A program made the translations under genes and the position numbers. The notes under the pieces were generated by a model. That model worked only from the letters and a program-made list of their open reading frames with translations. It ran no database searches and was not told the origin of the DNA. From Candidatus Adamsella avium (GTDB lineage Bacteria > Cyanobacteriota > Vampirovibrionia > Gastranaerophilales > CAJFVJ01): 64,000 bases of DNA. The stretch is taken from assembly GCA_904420445.1 (NCBI GenBank), contig CAJFVJ010000003.1:62001-126000 (forward strand). The letters run 5' to 3'. Positions within the stretch are counted from its first letter, which is position 1. Each line of letters opens with the position of its first letter. Positions 19,402-29,240 of the stretch are shown here, piece after piece.

Positions 19402-19773
19402 TTATTTACAAAGTTTTTCACGTACTACATCAAAAATAGAGTTTGGATATATATTCTGCCAGGCTCCTGGTTCATCGAAGGTTCCAAGATGTTGTCCGTT
19501 TGTGCCATAAGCTTTGATAGTACGAATTCTATATTTTTTGTAAGGGCAATCTATTTCTACCTGTGTTAACACATATGAAACCTTTTGATTCTCTATATTT
19601 CCAATTCCTCCATCATTCAAAAATTTCATCCAGAAAGTTGCACCTCTTGCAGTGTATCCATAGCTTGATTTATCAACATCAATATATTGATTTGGCTCAA
19701 GTTCAAACCAGTTTGCGGCAAATGTATTTTGACAGAGCATCAGCAAAACTAAAGTCGTTAAAATCTTTTTCAT
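19402..19773 (-). CDS. Secreted protein of unknown function
   Basis: Signal peptide MKKILTTLVLLMLCQNTFA followed by ANWFELEPNQYIDVDKSSYG... Confidence 0.75.
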   Translation of the reverse strand: MKKILTTLVLLMLCQNTFAANWFELEPNQYIDVDKSSYGYTARGATFWMKFLNDGGIGNIENQKVSYVLTQVEIDCPYKKYRIRTIKAYGTNGQHLGTFDEPGAWQNIYPNSIFDVVREKLCK

Positions 19774-19855
19774 AAATTTTCCTCTGAATTTTTTACGTTT
19801 GTTAATGACGCTATTATATCAATTAGTATAGAATATATCTAATAGATTTATAAAT

Positions 19856-20071
19856 TTATTTTTTCAAAAAGTCTGAGAAATGCAGTGATATATGCAAGAA
19901 TATCAAAATCATCAAAGGAATTACGAAGTGAGTGCGGATGAAACCAGCAACAGAGTATGTCATTATATGCTGGCAGCCGAATTTATCTGTGATGGCAAAT
20001 TCTGCCATAAAATACAGTATGCTTGCTATGGTTAATAGCCAGATGGTGAGTTTTTTAAATTTATTTTTCAT
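19856..20071 (-). CDS. Small membrane protein, unknown
   Basis: 71 aa with two predicted hydrophobic helices. Confidence 0.5.
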   Translation of the reverse strand: MKNKFKKLTIWLLTIASILYFMAEFAITDKFGCQHIMTYSVAGFIRTHFVIPLMILIFLHISLHFSDFLKK

Positions 20072-20146
20072 ATAATATTTTACCTCTGAGAAAATATGGT
20101 TTATTATGTATTATTATATTTGAAATTAGAAAAAGGGGAGATTTTT

Positions 20147-20554
20147 ATGAAAAAAATTTGGTTTATTATTGCTTTGGCGCTTGTTCTATCCGTTGCGTCA
20201 TATGGTATGAAGACGATAGCTTCTACAGATACATCTTCAACTTCTTCTTCAGACAGTGCAGCTCTTGCAGAGGTAAAAGAAGTCAGAGCTGCTCATATTC
20301 TTGTTGATAAAGAAGTTGATGCTATTCACATAAGAAAAGAGATTGTTGATGGTAAAAAAGATTTTTATCAGGCGGCAAGAGAATATTCAAAATGCCCGTC
20401 AGGCAGAAACGGCGGTGACTTGGGCTGGTTTGGCAAAGGGATGATGGTGCAGGAGTTTGAAAAAGTAGCATTTTCAACTCCTGAGGGACAAGTTTCTCAA
20501 CCAGTAAAAACTCAATTCGGATGGCATATAATCAAAGTTATCGGAAGAAGATAG
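20147..20554 (+). CDS. Parvulin-type peptidyl-prolyl isomerase, exported
   Basis: Signal peptide MKKIWFIIALALVLSVASYG; AAHILVD..., CPSGRNGGDLGWFGKGMMVQEFEKVAFSTPEGQVSQPVKTQFGWHIIKV. Confidence 0.92.
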   Translation: MKKIWFIIALALVLSVASYGMKTIASTDTSSTSSSDSAALAEVKEVRAAHILVDKEVDAIHIRKEIVDGKKDFYQAAREYSKCPSGRNGGDLGWFGKGMMVQEFEKVAFSTPEGQVSQPVKTQFGWHIIKVIGRR

Positions 20555-20657
20555 TTTTCTAGAATGGATGTATTATTTACAATTGTTACGTCTATTATTA
20601 CAATGAGAATAAAAGAAGGAGTTATTCCTTCTTAGATATAGGTTAAGGAGAAAAAAA

Positions 20658-23099
20658 ATGGTTTGTATGAAAAAACTGTTTGGTCTTTCCAAAATGGTGT
20701 GGGCATTTTTGCTTTCGCTGTTTGTGATGACCGGAACCGCATTTGCGGGAGAGGCTGATTTGGTTGTGCCAAATATAGCCCAGGATCCAAAATCTTATCA
20801 ACTGTTGATTATCGGTATTGTAATTTCGGTACTCGGTTTGATTTTTGGATTGATTGAATATTTGAAAGTCAAAAGTATTCCTGTACACAAGTCTATGGCT
20901 GATATAGGAAATTTGATTTTCGAAACTTGCAAAACTTATTTGATTCAGCAGGGTAAGTTTCTTATTCTGCTTGAAGTGCTGATTGCAATATGTATCGGTT
21001 TCTACTTCGGCGGATTGCAGCATATGTCCGCTAAAGAAGTATTGATTATTCTTGCATGGTCAGTAATCGGTATATTAGGTTCTTATGCAGTTGCATGGTT
21101 CGGTATCAGAATGAATACACTTGCAAACTCAAGAACTGCTTTTGCCGCATTGAAAGGCAATCCGCTCAATATTTTGAATATCCCTCTGAAAGCAGGTATG
21201 AGCATCGGAGTTTTGCTCGTTAGTGTTGAGCTTATTATGATGCTTGTTATTCTGCTTTTTGTTCCGGGACACCTCGCAGGAGCATGTTTTATCGGGTTTG
21301 CAATCGGTGAATCTCTTGGTGCTTCTGCTCTTCGTGTAGCAGGCGGTATTTTTACAAAGATTGCAGATATCGGTTCTGATTTGATGAAGATTCAATTCAA
21401 AATCAAAGAAGATGACCCGAGAAACCCCGGTGTTATTGCTGATTGTACCGGTGATAACGCAGGTGATTCAATCGGACCTACTGCTGATGGTTTTGAAACT
21501 TACGGTGTAACCGGTGTTGCTCTTGTAAGCTTTATTCTCTTGGGCGTAGCTCAGGATTATCAAATTCAACTGCTGACATGGATATTCACAATGAGATTTT
21601 TGATGATTGTGACATCTGTTGTAGCTTATTTGGTAAACAACATTGCAAATAATGTTTTGTTTGCAAACAAAGATAAATTCGATTTTGAAGCTCCTTTGAC
21701 AAATCTTGTCTGGATAACTTCAATTTTATCAATTGCTATGACCTTCGGTGTAAGCAAATATTTGCTTGCTCCTCTCGGCGGCAATCTCTGGTTAGTACTC
21801 TCTCTTATCATAAGCTGCGGTACTCTTGGCGCTGCTTTGATTCCTGAGTTTACAAAAATATTTACAAGTCCTAAAGCTATTCATACTAACGAAGTTGTTA
21901 CAGCTTCAAGAGAAGGCGGTTCATCTTTGACAATTCTATCAGGTCTTGTATCAGGAAACTTCTCAGGTTTCTGGATCGGTATGGTAATCGTTCTTCTTAT
22001 GGGGCTTGCTTATGTTGCAAGTATTCATATTCCTGAAGATGTAATGATTTATTCTTCTGTATTTGCATTTGGTCTTGTTGCATTCGGTTTTCTCGGTATG
22101 GGACCTGTAACTATCGCCGTAGACAGCTACGGACCTGTTACTGATAATGCTCAATCAGTTTATGAGCTCTCTCTTATTGAAGAAATTCCTGATGTAAAAG
22201 AAAACATCAAAAAAGAATACAATTTTGATGCTGATTTCGAAAAAGCGAAAAAATATCTTGAAGCTAACGACGGCGCAGGCAATACATTCAAAGCAACTTC
22301 TAAACCTGTTTTGATTGGTACTGCTGTTGTCGGTGCTACAACGATGATTTTCTCTTTGATTCTTGTAATCAAAGATACTCTCGGTATTGCACCTGAAGCT
22401 GTTTTGAACCTGCTGAACCCATATACATTGCTTGGTCTTCTCACAGGCGGTGCAGTAATCTTCTGGTTCTCAGGCGCTTCTATGCAGGCTGTTACAACAG
22501 GTGCTTACAGAGCTGTCGAATATATCAAACAGCACATCAAACTTGATGGAGAGTCAGCAAAATCACCTGTTGAAAACTCAAAAGAAGTTGTAAAAATCTG
22601 CACACAATACGCACAAAAAGGTATGTTCAATATCTTTATTGCATTGTTTGCATTTGCACTTGCACTTGCATGTATTTCAGCTCCGATTATGATGGGCGGC
22701 GGAGAACTTGACAGCAAGCCTGTTTCTTTCTTCGTCAGCTATCTGATTGCGATTGCTATATTCGGTCTGTTCCAGGCTGTATTTATGGCTAATGCCGGCG
22801 GATGCTGGGATAATGCGAAGAAAATCGTAGAAGTTGATTTGGATGAAAAGGGCACTCCTCTTCATGACGCAACTGTTGTCGGTGATACAGTAGGTGACCC
22901 GTTCAAAGATACTTCATCAGTTGCAATGAACCCGATTATCAAATTTACAACATTGTTTGGTTTGCTTGCGATGGAGATAGCTATCAACGAATCATTCAGA
23001 GCAATTGCTCCGATTGTCGGTGTTGTTCTATTGATAATAGCTCTAATCTTTGTATGGAGATCATTCTATGCAATGAGAATACCTAACAAAGCTGAGTAA
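20658..23099 (+). CDS. hppA: Membrane-bound proton/sodium-translocating pyrophosphatase
   Basis: DDPRNPGVIADCTGDNAGDSIGPTADGFETYGVTG, GGCWDNAKKIVE, GDTVGDPFKDTSSVAMNPIIK; 813 aa, many TM helices; RBS AAGGAG. Confidence 0.93.
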   Translation: MVCMKKLFGLSKMVWAFLLSLFVMTGTAFAGEADLVVPNIAQDPKSYQLLIIGIVISVLGLIFGLIEYLKVKSIPVHKSMADIGNLIFETCKTYLIQQGKFLILLEVLIAICIGFYFGGLQHMSAKEVLIILAWSVIGILGSYAVAWFGIRMNTLANSRTAFAALKGNPLNILNIPLKAGMSIGVLLVSVELIMMLVILLFVPGHLAGACFIGFAIGESLGASALRVAGGIFTKIADIGSDLMKIQFKIKEDDPRNPGVIADCTGDNAGDSIGPTADGFETYGVTGVALVSFILLGVAQDYQIQLLTWIFTMRFLMIVTSVVAYLVNNIANNVLFANKDKFDFEAPLTNLVWITSILSIAMTFGVSKYLLAPLGGNLWLVLSLIISCGTLGAALIPEFTKIFTSPKAIHTNEVVTASREGGSSLTILSGLVSGNFSGFWIGMVIVLLMGLAYVASIHIPEDVMIYSSVFAFGLVAFGFLGMGPVTIAVDSYGPVTDNAQSVYELSLIEEIPDVKENIKKEYNFDADFEKAKKYLEANDGAGNTFKATSKPVLIGTAVVGATTMIFSLILVIKDTLGIAPEAVLNLLNPYTLLGLLTGGAVIFWFSGASMQAVTTGAYRAVEYIKQHIKLDGESAKSPVENSKEVVKICTQYAQKGMFNIFIALFAFALALACISAPIMMGGGELDSKPVSFFVSYLIAIAIFGLFQAVFMANAGGCWDNAKKIVEVDLDEKGTPLHDATVVGDTVGDPFKDTSSVAMNPIIKFTTLFGLLAMEIAINESFRAIAPIVGVVLLIIALIFVWRSFYAMRIPNKAE

Positions 23100-23124
23100 G
23101 CAGTAGAATCTGTATAAAAACAGG

Positions 23125-23156
23125 AAAGAGAGATGTTTTTACATCTCTCTTTTTTT
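23125..23156 (+). terminator. Rho-independent terminator of hppA
   Basis: AAAGAGAGATGT-TTTT-ACATCTCTCTTTTTTT. Confidence 0.9.
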
Positions 23157-23198
23157 ATCTGATAATAAAGATATAAAAAACGGAGTGAGGAGTAGATT

Positions 23199-24131
23199 AT
23201 GAATTGTTCAAAAATTTGTTCAGCAAAATTTTTCTTGAAAGAAAATAAGTTGTACCTAAGAGTATATTTTTTAGGAATGAGCCACAGATTTTATCTCGGT
23301 GATTTTGTTGAATTTTACTGGGTAGAAAAGTTTGAAGAATATTTCAAAAATAACAATATGAAACAAAAAGTGAAAAATCTGAAAACAGGTATGGATAAAA
23401 TTTCATGCGAATATATTGAGCATTTTATGAAACTTACAGAGTACTGGAAATGCTATAGAAAAAATATCTGGACGAAATATGATATAGAAACAGAGAAGAA
23501 AACCAGCGAGTTTTTGAAAACATTCAAACAGCCTTTCCCGGAAATTTTGCATATTAACCCTTATATGATGGCTAATGCATACGGGCTGATTGATTTACCG
23601 AAGGAAGTTTTTGAAGGTATCAACGGAAAAACTGTTGTCGATGGCGGAGGCTTGAACGGAGATACTGCATTGTTGTTCCATAAATATTTCCCGGAGTCTG
23701 CTGTTTATGTTTTTGAGCCGCTGTCTGCAAATGTTGAAAAGATTAACTCTTTTTTGAAGATAGATAACTGCAATAACAAAATAATTCCTGTTCAAAGAGG
23801 ATTGGGCGAAAAATCCGGGGTTGTTGAAATTTGCTTTGGTGAAAACAAAAATATGGCAGAGATAGTGCCTCTTGATTCTTTCAAAGAAATTTCCTCACCG
23901 GTAGGGTTAATAAAACTTGATACAGAAGGTTTTGAAACAGCTATATTCAAAGGTGCACTTGAGGTTATAAAAAGGGATAAACCTGTTCTTGCTATTGCTA
24001 TGTATCATACTCCTGAAGATTTCTTTGATTTGAAATCAAAAATTGAAGATTTGAATTTGGGATACAAATTTATGATAAGACGCAGCGAGAATATATTGCC
24101 TCAAGCTGATTTGGTGTTGATTGCGTATTGA
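23199..24131 (+). CDS. FkbM-family methyltransferase
   Basis: VVDGGGLNGDTALLF, VYVFEPLSANVEKI, LIKLDTEGFETAIFKGA. Confidence 0.88.
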   Translation: MNCSKICSAKFFLKENKLYLRVYFLGMSHRFYLGDFVEFYWVEKFEEYFKNNNMKQKVKNLKTGMDKISCEYIEHFMKLTEYWKCYRKNIWTKYDIETEKKTSEFLKTFKQPFPEILHINPYMMANAYGLIDLPKEVFEGINGKTVVDGGGLNGDTALLFHKYFPESAVYVFEPLSANVEKINSFLKIDNCNNKIIPVQRGLGEKSGVVEICFGENKNMAEIVPLDSFKEISSPVGLIKLDTEGFETAIFKGALEVIKRDKPVLAIAMYHTPEDFFDLKSKIEDLNLGYKFMIRRSENILPQADLVLIAY

Positions 24132-24133
24132 TT

Positions 24134-24694
24134 TTAGAGCTTGAAAACAGTTGATTTTTCCTGTGAGTCTATTTTATAGATAATTTTTATCAGGATATTA
24201 TCAGCTGAATTGGTTTCCTTGATTGATGAAAACTCAAGCTTTTTCTCATCTTTGAGAAAAATATTTTCCTGTTCTTCGAAAGAGTATTTCTTTGCATTTG
24301 AAGATATGCTTAATTTTTTTATGCCGTCATAAATAATAGCAAAAGGCAGAGATATGATACCTGCAGGAGCGAAGATGACAGGATTTTTGGCGGGTTCTTC
24401 TCCTATGCCTAATCCAATCATTGACAGACAGAGTTCAGAGGCTTTTTCTGTTGAGTCATATTCATTTTTTATATCATCTTTTGTTATGGTGTTATCTATT
24501 TTTATTGATTCTATGGTGATTGGTTCATTTGATATGTTTGTTAGCTCAAAGACATAAGCTGTATACCTGTCATTAAAGAAAAGTTTTTCTTTTTTTATTT
24601 TGAGAACAAAATCATTACTTTGCTCATATCCAAGGCAGATTTGAGAAAAAAATAATATCAAAAGAGATGATGTAAGAAAAAGAAGTCTTTTCAT
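24134..24694 (-). CDS. Secreted unknown protein, paralogue A
   Basis: Signal peptide; KIKKEKLFFNDRYTAYVFELTNISNEPITIESIKID matches its neighbour. Confidence 0.75.
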   Translation of the reverse strand: MKRLLFLTSSLLILFFSQICLGYEQSNDFVLKIKKEKLFFNDRYTAYVFELTNISNEPITIESIKIDNTITKDDIKNEYDSTEKASELCLSMIGLGIGEEPAKNPVIFAPAGIISLPFAIIYDGIKKLSISSNAKKYSFEEQENIFLKDEKKLEFSSIKETNSADNILIKIIYKIDSQEKSTVFKL

Positions 24695-24695
24695 T

Positions 24696-25256
24696 TTATT
24701 TGCTATAACAGAAAGTTTCTATCAGCTCTGTTTCAGGGTTGATGTAGATTATGTCTATATCAGGTGTTTCTCTGTGCGCAGAGAGAGTTGTGAAAGTTAC
24801 TGATTCATTTGGCGCAAGTTCATCTATGTTGAGGTCATAGTCATATCTTTTTGACTCCTGTCTTGCGCCTGTGTTGCCAAAGCAGTTGCCGACGACGACA
24901 AATGGAACGGCGATTATTGAGAGGAATATTGACAGCGACAGCGTTGGCAGCGCAAGAGCCGTGCCAACAGACAGAGTAGAAACAGCAGCTCCGATTGCCG
25001 TTCTTTTTACCGATAAATAAGCGCTTTTTCCGCTGATATTATCTGTTATGACGATATTTTCTATTTCTATCGGAGTTGAAGAAATATTTTTAACTTCATA
25101 CACATACCCGGTGTATCTTTTTGAAAGACGGCTGTGGAGGTGATTTTTGTTTTTTGTGATTTTGAATAAATCTCCTTCCTCCTGTGAAGAAAAAGCCGGC
25201 AGTGATGTATAGAACAAAAACAGGAAACAAAGAATTGATGATAAGATTTTTTTCAT
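24696..25256 (-). CDS. Secreted unknown protein, paralogue B
   Basis: Signal peptide; KITKNKNHLHSRLSKRYTGYVYEVKNISSTPIEIENIVITD; TM hairpin in the middle. Confidence 0.75.
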   Translation of the reverse strand: MKKILSSILCFLFLFYTSLPAFSSQEEGDLFKITKNKNHLHSRLSKRYTGYVYEVKNISSTPIEIENIVITDNISGKSAYLSVKRTAIGAAVSTLSVGTALALPTLSLSIFLSIIAVPFVVVGNCFGNTGARQESKRYDYDLNIDELAPNESVTFTTLSAHRETPDIDIIYINPETELIETFCYSK

Positions 25257-25383
25257 TAAAGCTCCCGAAGATTTTGAGTAATCTCTTTTTCAATCATATC
25301 AGAAAATGAGTGTCATGCCCGTTACAAAATGTAAATATGTAAACTGTTTGCAAAAAAATGCAGAAGTTTGATAATTTATCATT

Positions 25384-25578
25384 ATGAGCGAAGAAGAAAC
25401 AAAAAGAGAGCCGAGAAAATATCTCGGAATATATTTTGAATGCTGCAATGTCTACGGGCGGGTTTATCAAAACAAAGATAAAACGGCTTACAGCGGTTTT
25501 TGCCCGAGATGTATGAGAAGAGTAAACATCAAAGTCGGCGAAGGCGGTACAAACCAGAGATTTTTCAAAGCCTATTGA
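25384..25578 (+). CDS. Small zinc-ribbon-like protein
   Basis: 64 aa; ECCNVYGRVYQNKDKTAYSGFCPRCMRRVNIKVG with CC and CPRC metal-ligand pairs. Confidence 0.7.
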   Translation: MSEEETKREPRKYLGIYFECCNVYGRVYQNKDKTAYSGFCPRCMRRVNIKVGEGGTNQRFFKAY

Positions 25579-26705
25579 TAAGACACTTTGCCCATTATTA
25601 CGGGTCTTTTTGCGCCCGTGCATGATGGGATGTTATTCGGAAGTTTTTTCATCGTAAAATATCCGAGGATGGCAAAAGCAAGAGCTTCTTTATATTTATT
25701 TGGTATTCCAAAGTCTTCATGGGTTTTAATCGGTATATCTTTGAATAATTTTTGAAGATAAGTTATCAAAAATTTGTTGTGTGCTCCTCCACCGCCAAGG
25801 ATAATTTCTTCAGGTATTGCCTTAGGAAAGACAAAATTTTTGTAAGCTTCAAAAATTGAGTGTGCAGTGAGTGCGGTTGCCGTTGAAATTATGTCATAGG
25901 GGTTATCAGGGGCTTTTTTGAGCTTTTCTTCTATATATTTATTGCTAAACAGCTCTCTTCCGGTTGTCTTTGGCGGAGGCTGTTTGTAGTAAGGTTCATC
26001 AAGAAGGTAATTCAGCCAGTTTTCATCTACATGCCCGCAGAATGCATGTTCTCCGTCTTTATCAAAAGGCTTGTGGAAAAGTTTTCTCATGCAGTAGTCA
26101 ATCATCATATTTCCTGCGCCTGTATCAAAAGCGAAGGTTTCTACATCAGGACTAAGTATGGTAACGTTGCCTATGCCTCCGATATTTTGTATTGCACGTG
26201 TTTTGTTTCTTTTGAAGATAATTTCATCCGCAAAAGGTACAAGAGGCGCCCCCTGTCCTCCTGCAGACATATCTTTCGTTCTGAAATCTCCGACTGTCGT
26301 AATCCCTGTTTTGTCTGATATTACAGAAATGTCACCTATTTGCAGCGTGCTGTTTGTTTGAGGGTTGTTATTCATTTTTTGCGGATGATGAAATATTGTT
26401 TGTCCATGGGATGCTATATATGCGATGTCTTTTGGTTTAATACAGGCTTTTTTTAGCAGTTCAAACGTGCATTGAGCATAGATTTCTCCGAGGATAAAGT
26501 TCATTAGGCAGACATCTTTTATGTCCCCTTTGTTGTTTGCCATCTCAAAAAGTTTTGTTTGTATATCTTTCGGGTAATCAAGAGAGCAGCTTTCTTTTAT
26601 TTTGACGTCGCAGCATTCTGATATTTCGACAAGACAGGCGTCGACACCATCTAAGGAGGTGCCTGACATAAGCCCTATAGCAAGTGTATTTTTTGTATCA
26701 GTCAT
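25572..26705 (-). CDS. anmK: Anhydro-N-acetylmuramic acid kinase
   Basis: GLMSGTSLDGVDACLVEI, ASHGQTIFHHP, QNIGGIGNVT, FDTGAGNMMID. Confidence 0.95.
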   Translation of the reverse strand: MTDTKNTLAIGLMSGTSLDGVDACLVEISECCDVKIKESCSLDYPKDIQTKLFEMANNKGDIKDVCLMNFILGEIYAQCTFELLKKACIKPKDIAYIASHGQTIFHHPQKMNNNPQTNSTLQIGDISVISDKTGITTVGDFRTKDMSAGGQGAPLVPFADEIIFKRNKTRAIQNIGGIGNVTILSPDVETFAFDTGAGNMMIDYCMRKLFHKPFDKDGEHAFCGHVDENWLNYLLDEPYYKQPPPKTTGRELFSNKYIEEKLKKAPDNPYDIISTATALTAHSIFEAYKNFVFPKAIPEEIILGGGGAHNKFLITYLQKLFKDIPIKTHEDFGIPNKYKEALAFAILGYFTMKKLPNNIPSCTGAKRPVIMGKVSYQ

Positions 26706-27342
26706 CTATAAAATTCATCTGCAGCGCAAGCAATACCGCCTGAGTTCTTGTTTTTACGTTGAGTTTTTTGAATACACGGTTGAGGTGTGTTTTGATTGTT
26801 GATTCCTGTAAGTTCAGTTTTTTGCTTATATCATCATTTGTTGCACCTTTTGCAACGAGAGAGAGTATTTCTTTTTCTTTTGCAGTAAGAGGTGAAATTG
26901 TGCTCTCATCATATTCAAAGTCGATGTTAATTTTTGCCTTTGCTTTTGCTTCCGCATCTTTCCACTGGGAACGTCTTAGAAGGGATTCTATTCTTGCAAG
27001 CAGATTTGGGAGAACAAAAGGTTTTGTAATGTAGTCATCAGCGCCTGTTCTCAAGCCCAAAACCTGTTTTTGCTCTTCATCAACTGCTGTAAGCATTATA
27101 ACCGGAAGATTTTCGGTTTTTTGGTTGCTCCTGATTCTTTTGAGAGTTTCCCAACCGTCCAAATTGGGCATCATAACATCGAGCAATACGAGATTATATT
27201 GAGGTTTTGCCTGCTGGATAAGCTGGAGGGCTTTTATGCCGTCAGTAGCAACTTCAACTTCATAGCCGTACATGGGAAGGACATCTTCCAAATATTTCGG
27301 GTTGTCGTCTACTATCAAAATTTTAGCCAAAGAGTTCATCAT
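26698..27342 (-). CDS. Response regulator with LuxR-type HTH output
   Basis: Receiver motifs VDDN, LLDVMMPNLDG, TKPF; HTH LTAKEKEILSLVAKGATNDDISKKLNLQESTIKTHLNRVFKKL. Confidence 0.92.
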   Translation of the reverse strand: MMNSLAKILIVDDNPKYLEDVLPMYGYEVEVATDGIKALQLIQQAKPQYNLVLLDVMMPNLDGWETLKRIRSNQKTENLPVIMLTAVDEEQKQVLGLRTGADDYITKPFVLPNLLARIESLLRRSQWKDAEAKAKAKINIDFEYDESTISPLTAKEKEILSLVAKGATNDDISKKLNLQESTIKTHLNRVFKKLNVKTRTQAVLLALQMNFIDD

Positions 27343-27408
27343 TATATCCTGAAAAATATGTCAATATCTGTATTTTAAGATATTTATCGAATAAAATAAA
27401 TAAATTAA

Positions 27409-28089
27409 TTATACGAGATTGTCTTTGAGGGCTTTTATGGCTGCCTGAGTTCTGTCATCTACCGATAATTTTTGTAGAATATTGCAGACATGGGCTTTTG
27501 CAGTATGGATGCTTACATAGAGTTTTTTAGCTATGTCTGCGTTGCTGTACCCGTCTACAATCAATCTCAGAACCTGTGCTTCCCTGTCTGTCAGCTGTAT
27601 TTTATCTTCGTCCTGATTGTTTTGTTCATAAATCGGTGATGGTGCAGATAAATCAGAACCTGAAGTGATTTGTCCGAGAATGAAATTTGATATGGACGGA
27701 TCAAACCATACTGCGCCGTCTTTTACGGTTTCTATGACGGATATAAGGTTTTCTGGTTTTATATCTTTCATGCAATATGCTTTAGCTCCCGCACTGAGAG
27801 CCTGAAGTATTTCTGACTGGTTGTTGTGCGAGGTGAGAATGATGATTTTTGTATCTGGAAGAATTTCTTTGATGCGTGAAGTTGTTTCTATTCCGTCGAT
27901 ACCTGATAACCCCAAGTCCATAAGTATCATATCAGGTTTGTTTTGTTTGGCGATTTCTATTGCGCTTTCACCGTCTTCTGCTTCGAAGATTTCTTCTATA
28001 AAAGGCACTGTCTGCAAGGCTGTTTTAAGCCCGAATCTGGTCAGTGCGTGGTCTTCTACGATTAAGATTTTTATTTTGTTATCAGACAC
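27409..28089 (-). CDS. NarL/FixJ-type response regulator
   Basis: VEDHALTRFGLKTAL, LMDLGLSGIDGIE; LTDREAQVLRLIVDGYSNADIAKKLYVSIHTAKAHVCNILQKL. Confidence 0.93.
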   Translation of the reverse strand: MSDNKIKILIVEDHALTRFGLKTALQTVPFIEEIFEAEDGESAIEIAKQNKPDMILMDLGLSGIDGIETTSRIKEILPDTKIIILTSHNNQSEILQALSAGAKAYCMKDIKPENLISVIETVKDGAVWFDPSISNFILGQITSGSDLSAPSPIYEQNNQDEDKIQLTDREAQVLRLIVDGYSNADIAKKLYVSIHTAKAHVCNILQKLSVDDRTQAAIKALKDNLV

Positions 28090-28100
28090 TTCAAAAATTC

Positions 28101-29126
28101 CTATACTTGTTTGTTATTATAAGTTATTTTGCTTTCTTTAGCAAAGAGATTTTGCGGGATTTCCATCAAAAATTTTGTTCCCTCGTTCGGCTTGCTTGTA
28201 ACGGAGATTGTTCCGTTGTGTTTTTCAACAATTTTTTTTGTTAGATATAAACCGAGTCCTGTGCCGACTTTTCTGAATTTTTTTGATGTAGAGAAATATT
28301 TATCAAAAATTTTGTCGATATATTCAGGTTCGATACCTTTTCCGTTGTCTTCGATTTTCAGGATTATTTTGTGATTTTTTTCTTCGAGAGAAATTTTGAT
28401 TATGCCGTTATTCGGGGTATAAGAGGAAGCGTTGCTTATGAGATTTTTGACTGCTCTTTTGAAGTAGAGTTTATCTAAGTTTATCGGATAAGTTTCCTGC
28501 GGTGCAGAGAGTTCTATGGTCTGGCTTTTGGGTTTAATCAAAAATACGACTTCTTTCAGGCATTCTTCGACAAGTTGTTTCATGCATGTGGTGCTTTTTT
28601 GGAAGTGGAAGCCCTCGACTTCGTATTTGTAAGTATCAAGAAGGCTGTTGAGAAGGTTCAGCAATTCTTCAGAGCTGACCAACATTGTTTCAAGCGCCTG
28701 TTTTTGGATGTCAGAGATTTCTCCGAAGCTTCCGTTGAGAAATAAGTTAATTGCGTTTATTTCTGCTATAACGGGAACTTTCAGGTCATGCATAAGAGTA
28801 GCCGAGAAGTCTTTATGAACCTGGTTTATGTTTTTGAGTTCGTTTTCTAGCTCGCTGCGGTAGGATTTTATCATCGATTCTCTGTCTTCGATTGATTCAA
28901 TCATTTTGTTTATGTTAGAAACAATGGTTGAAGTTTGTTTTATATCGCTTTTTTCAATACGTCTTGATAAATCTCCGTATCTGACCGCATTAGCTGTATT
29001 TGAAACATTCTTTAGAAATTTTTTCAGTTTTATATGTTCATTTTTGAGTTTTCTGTATTTGATGAAATACAAAACAGATAAAAGAAAAAATACAATTACT
29101 GATAATAAAGCGTATTTAAGAAACAA
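28101..29126 (-). CDS. Membrane sensor histidine kinase
   Basis: N-terminal TM, HAMP-like region, MHDLKVPVIAEINAI H-box, NLISNASSYTP N-box, DNGKGIEPEYI, GTGLGLYLTKKIVEKHNG. Confidence 0.93.
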   Translation of the reverse strand: MFLKYALLSVIVFFLLSVLYFIKYRKLKNEHIKLKKFLKNVSNTANAVRYGDLSRRIEKSDIKQTSTIVSNINKMIESIEDRESMIKSYRSELENELKNINQVHKDFSATLMHDLKVPVIAEINAINLFLNGSFGEISDIQKQALETMLVSSEELLNLLNSLLDTYKYEVEGFHFQKSTTCMKQLVEECLKEVVFLIKPKSQTIELSAPQETYPINLDKLYFKRAVKNLISNASSYTPNNGIIKISLEEKNHKIILKIEDNGKGIEPEYIDKIFDKYFSTSKKFRKVGTGLGLYLTKKIVEKHNGTISVTSKPNEGTKFLMEIPQNLFAKESKITYNNKQV

Positions 29127-29240
29127 TTTTTCACTCCATGCAATCTTATTTCTTATTATATTAGTTTCATTTTAACTTAACAATATCTCTTTTCGCTGTT
29201 ATAATAAAAAAATAAAAAGACTAGAACAAGGGTAGGATTA

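Noticed and set aside
20643-21023. 126-aa minus ORF
   Set aside because: Antisense to hppA; composition typical of a shadow ORF.
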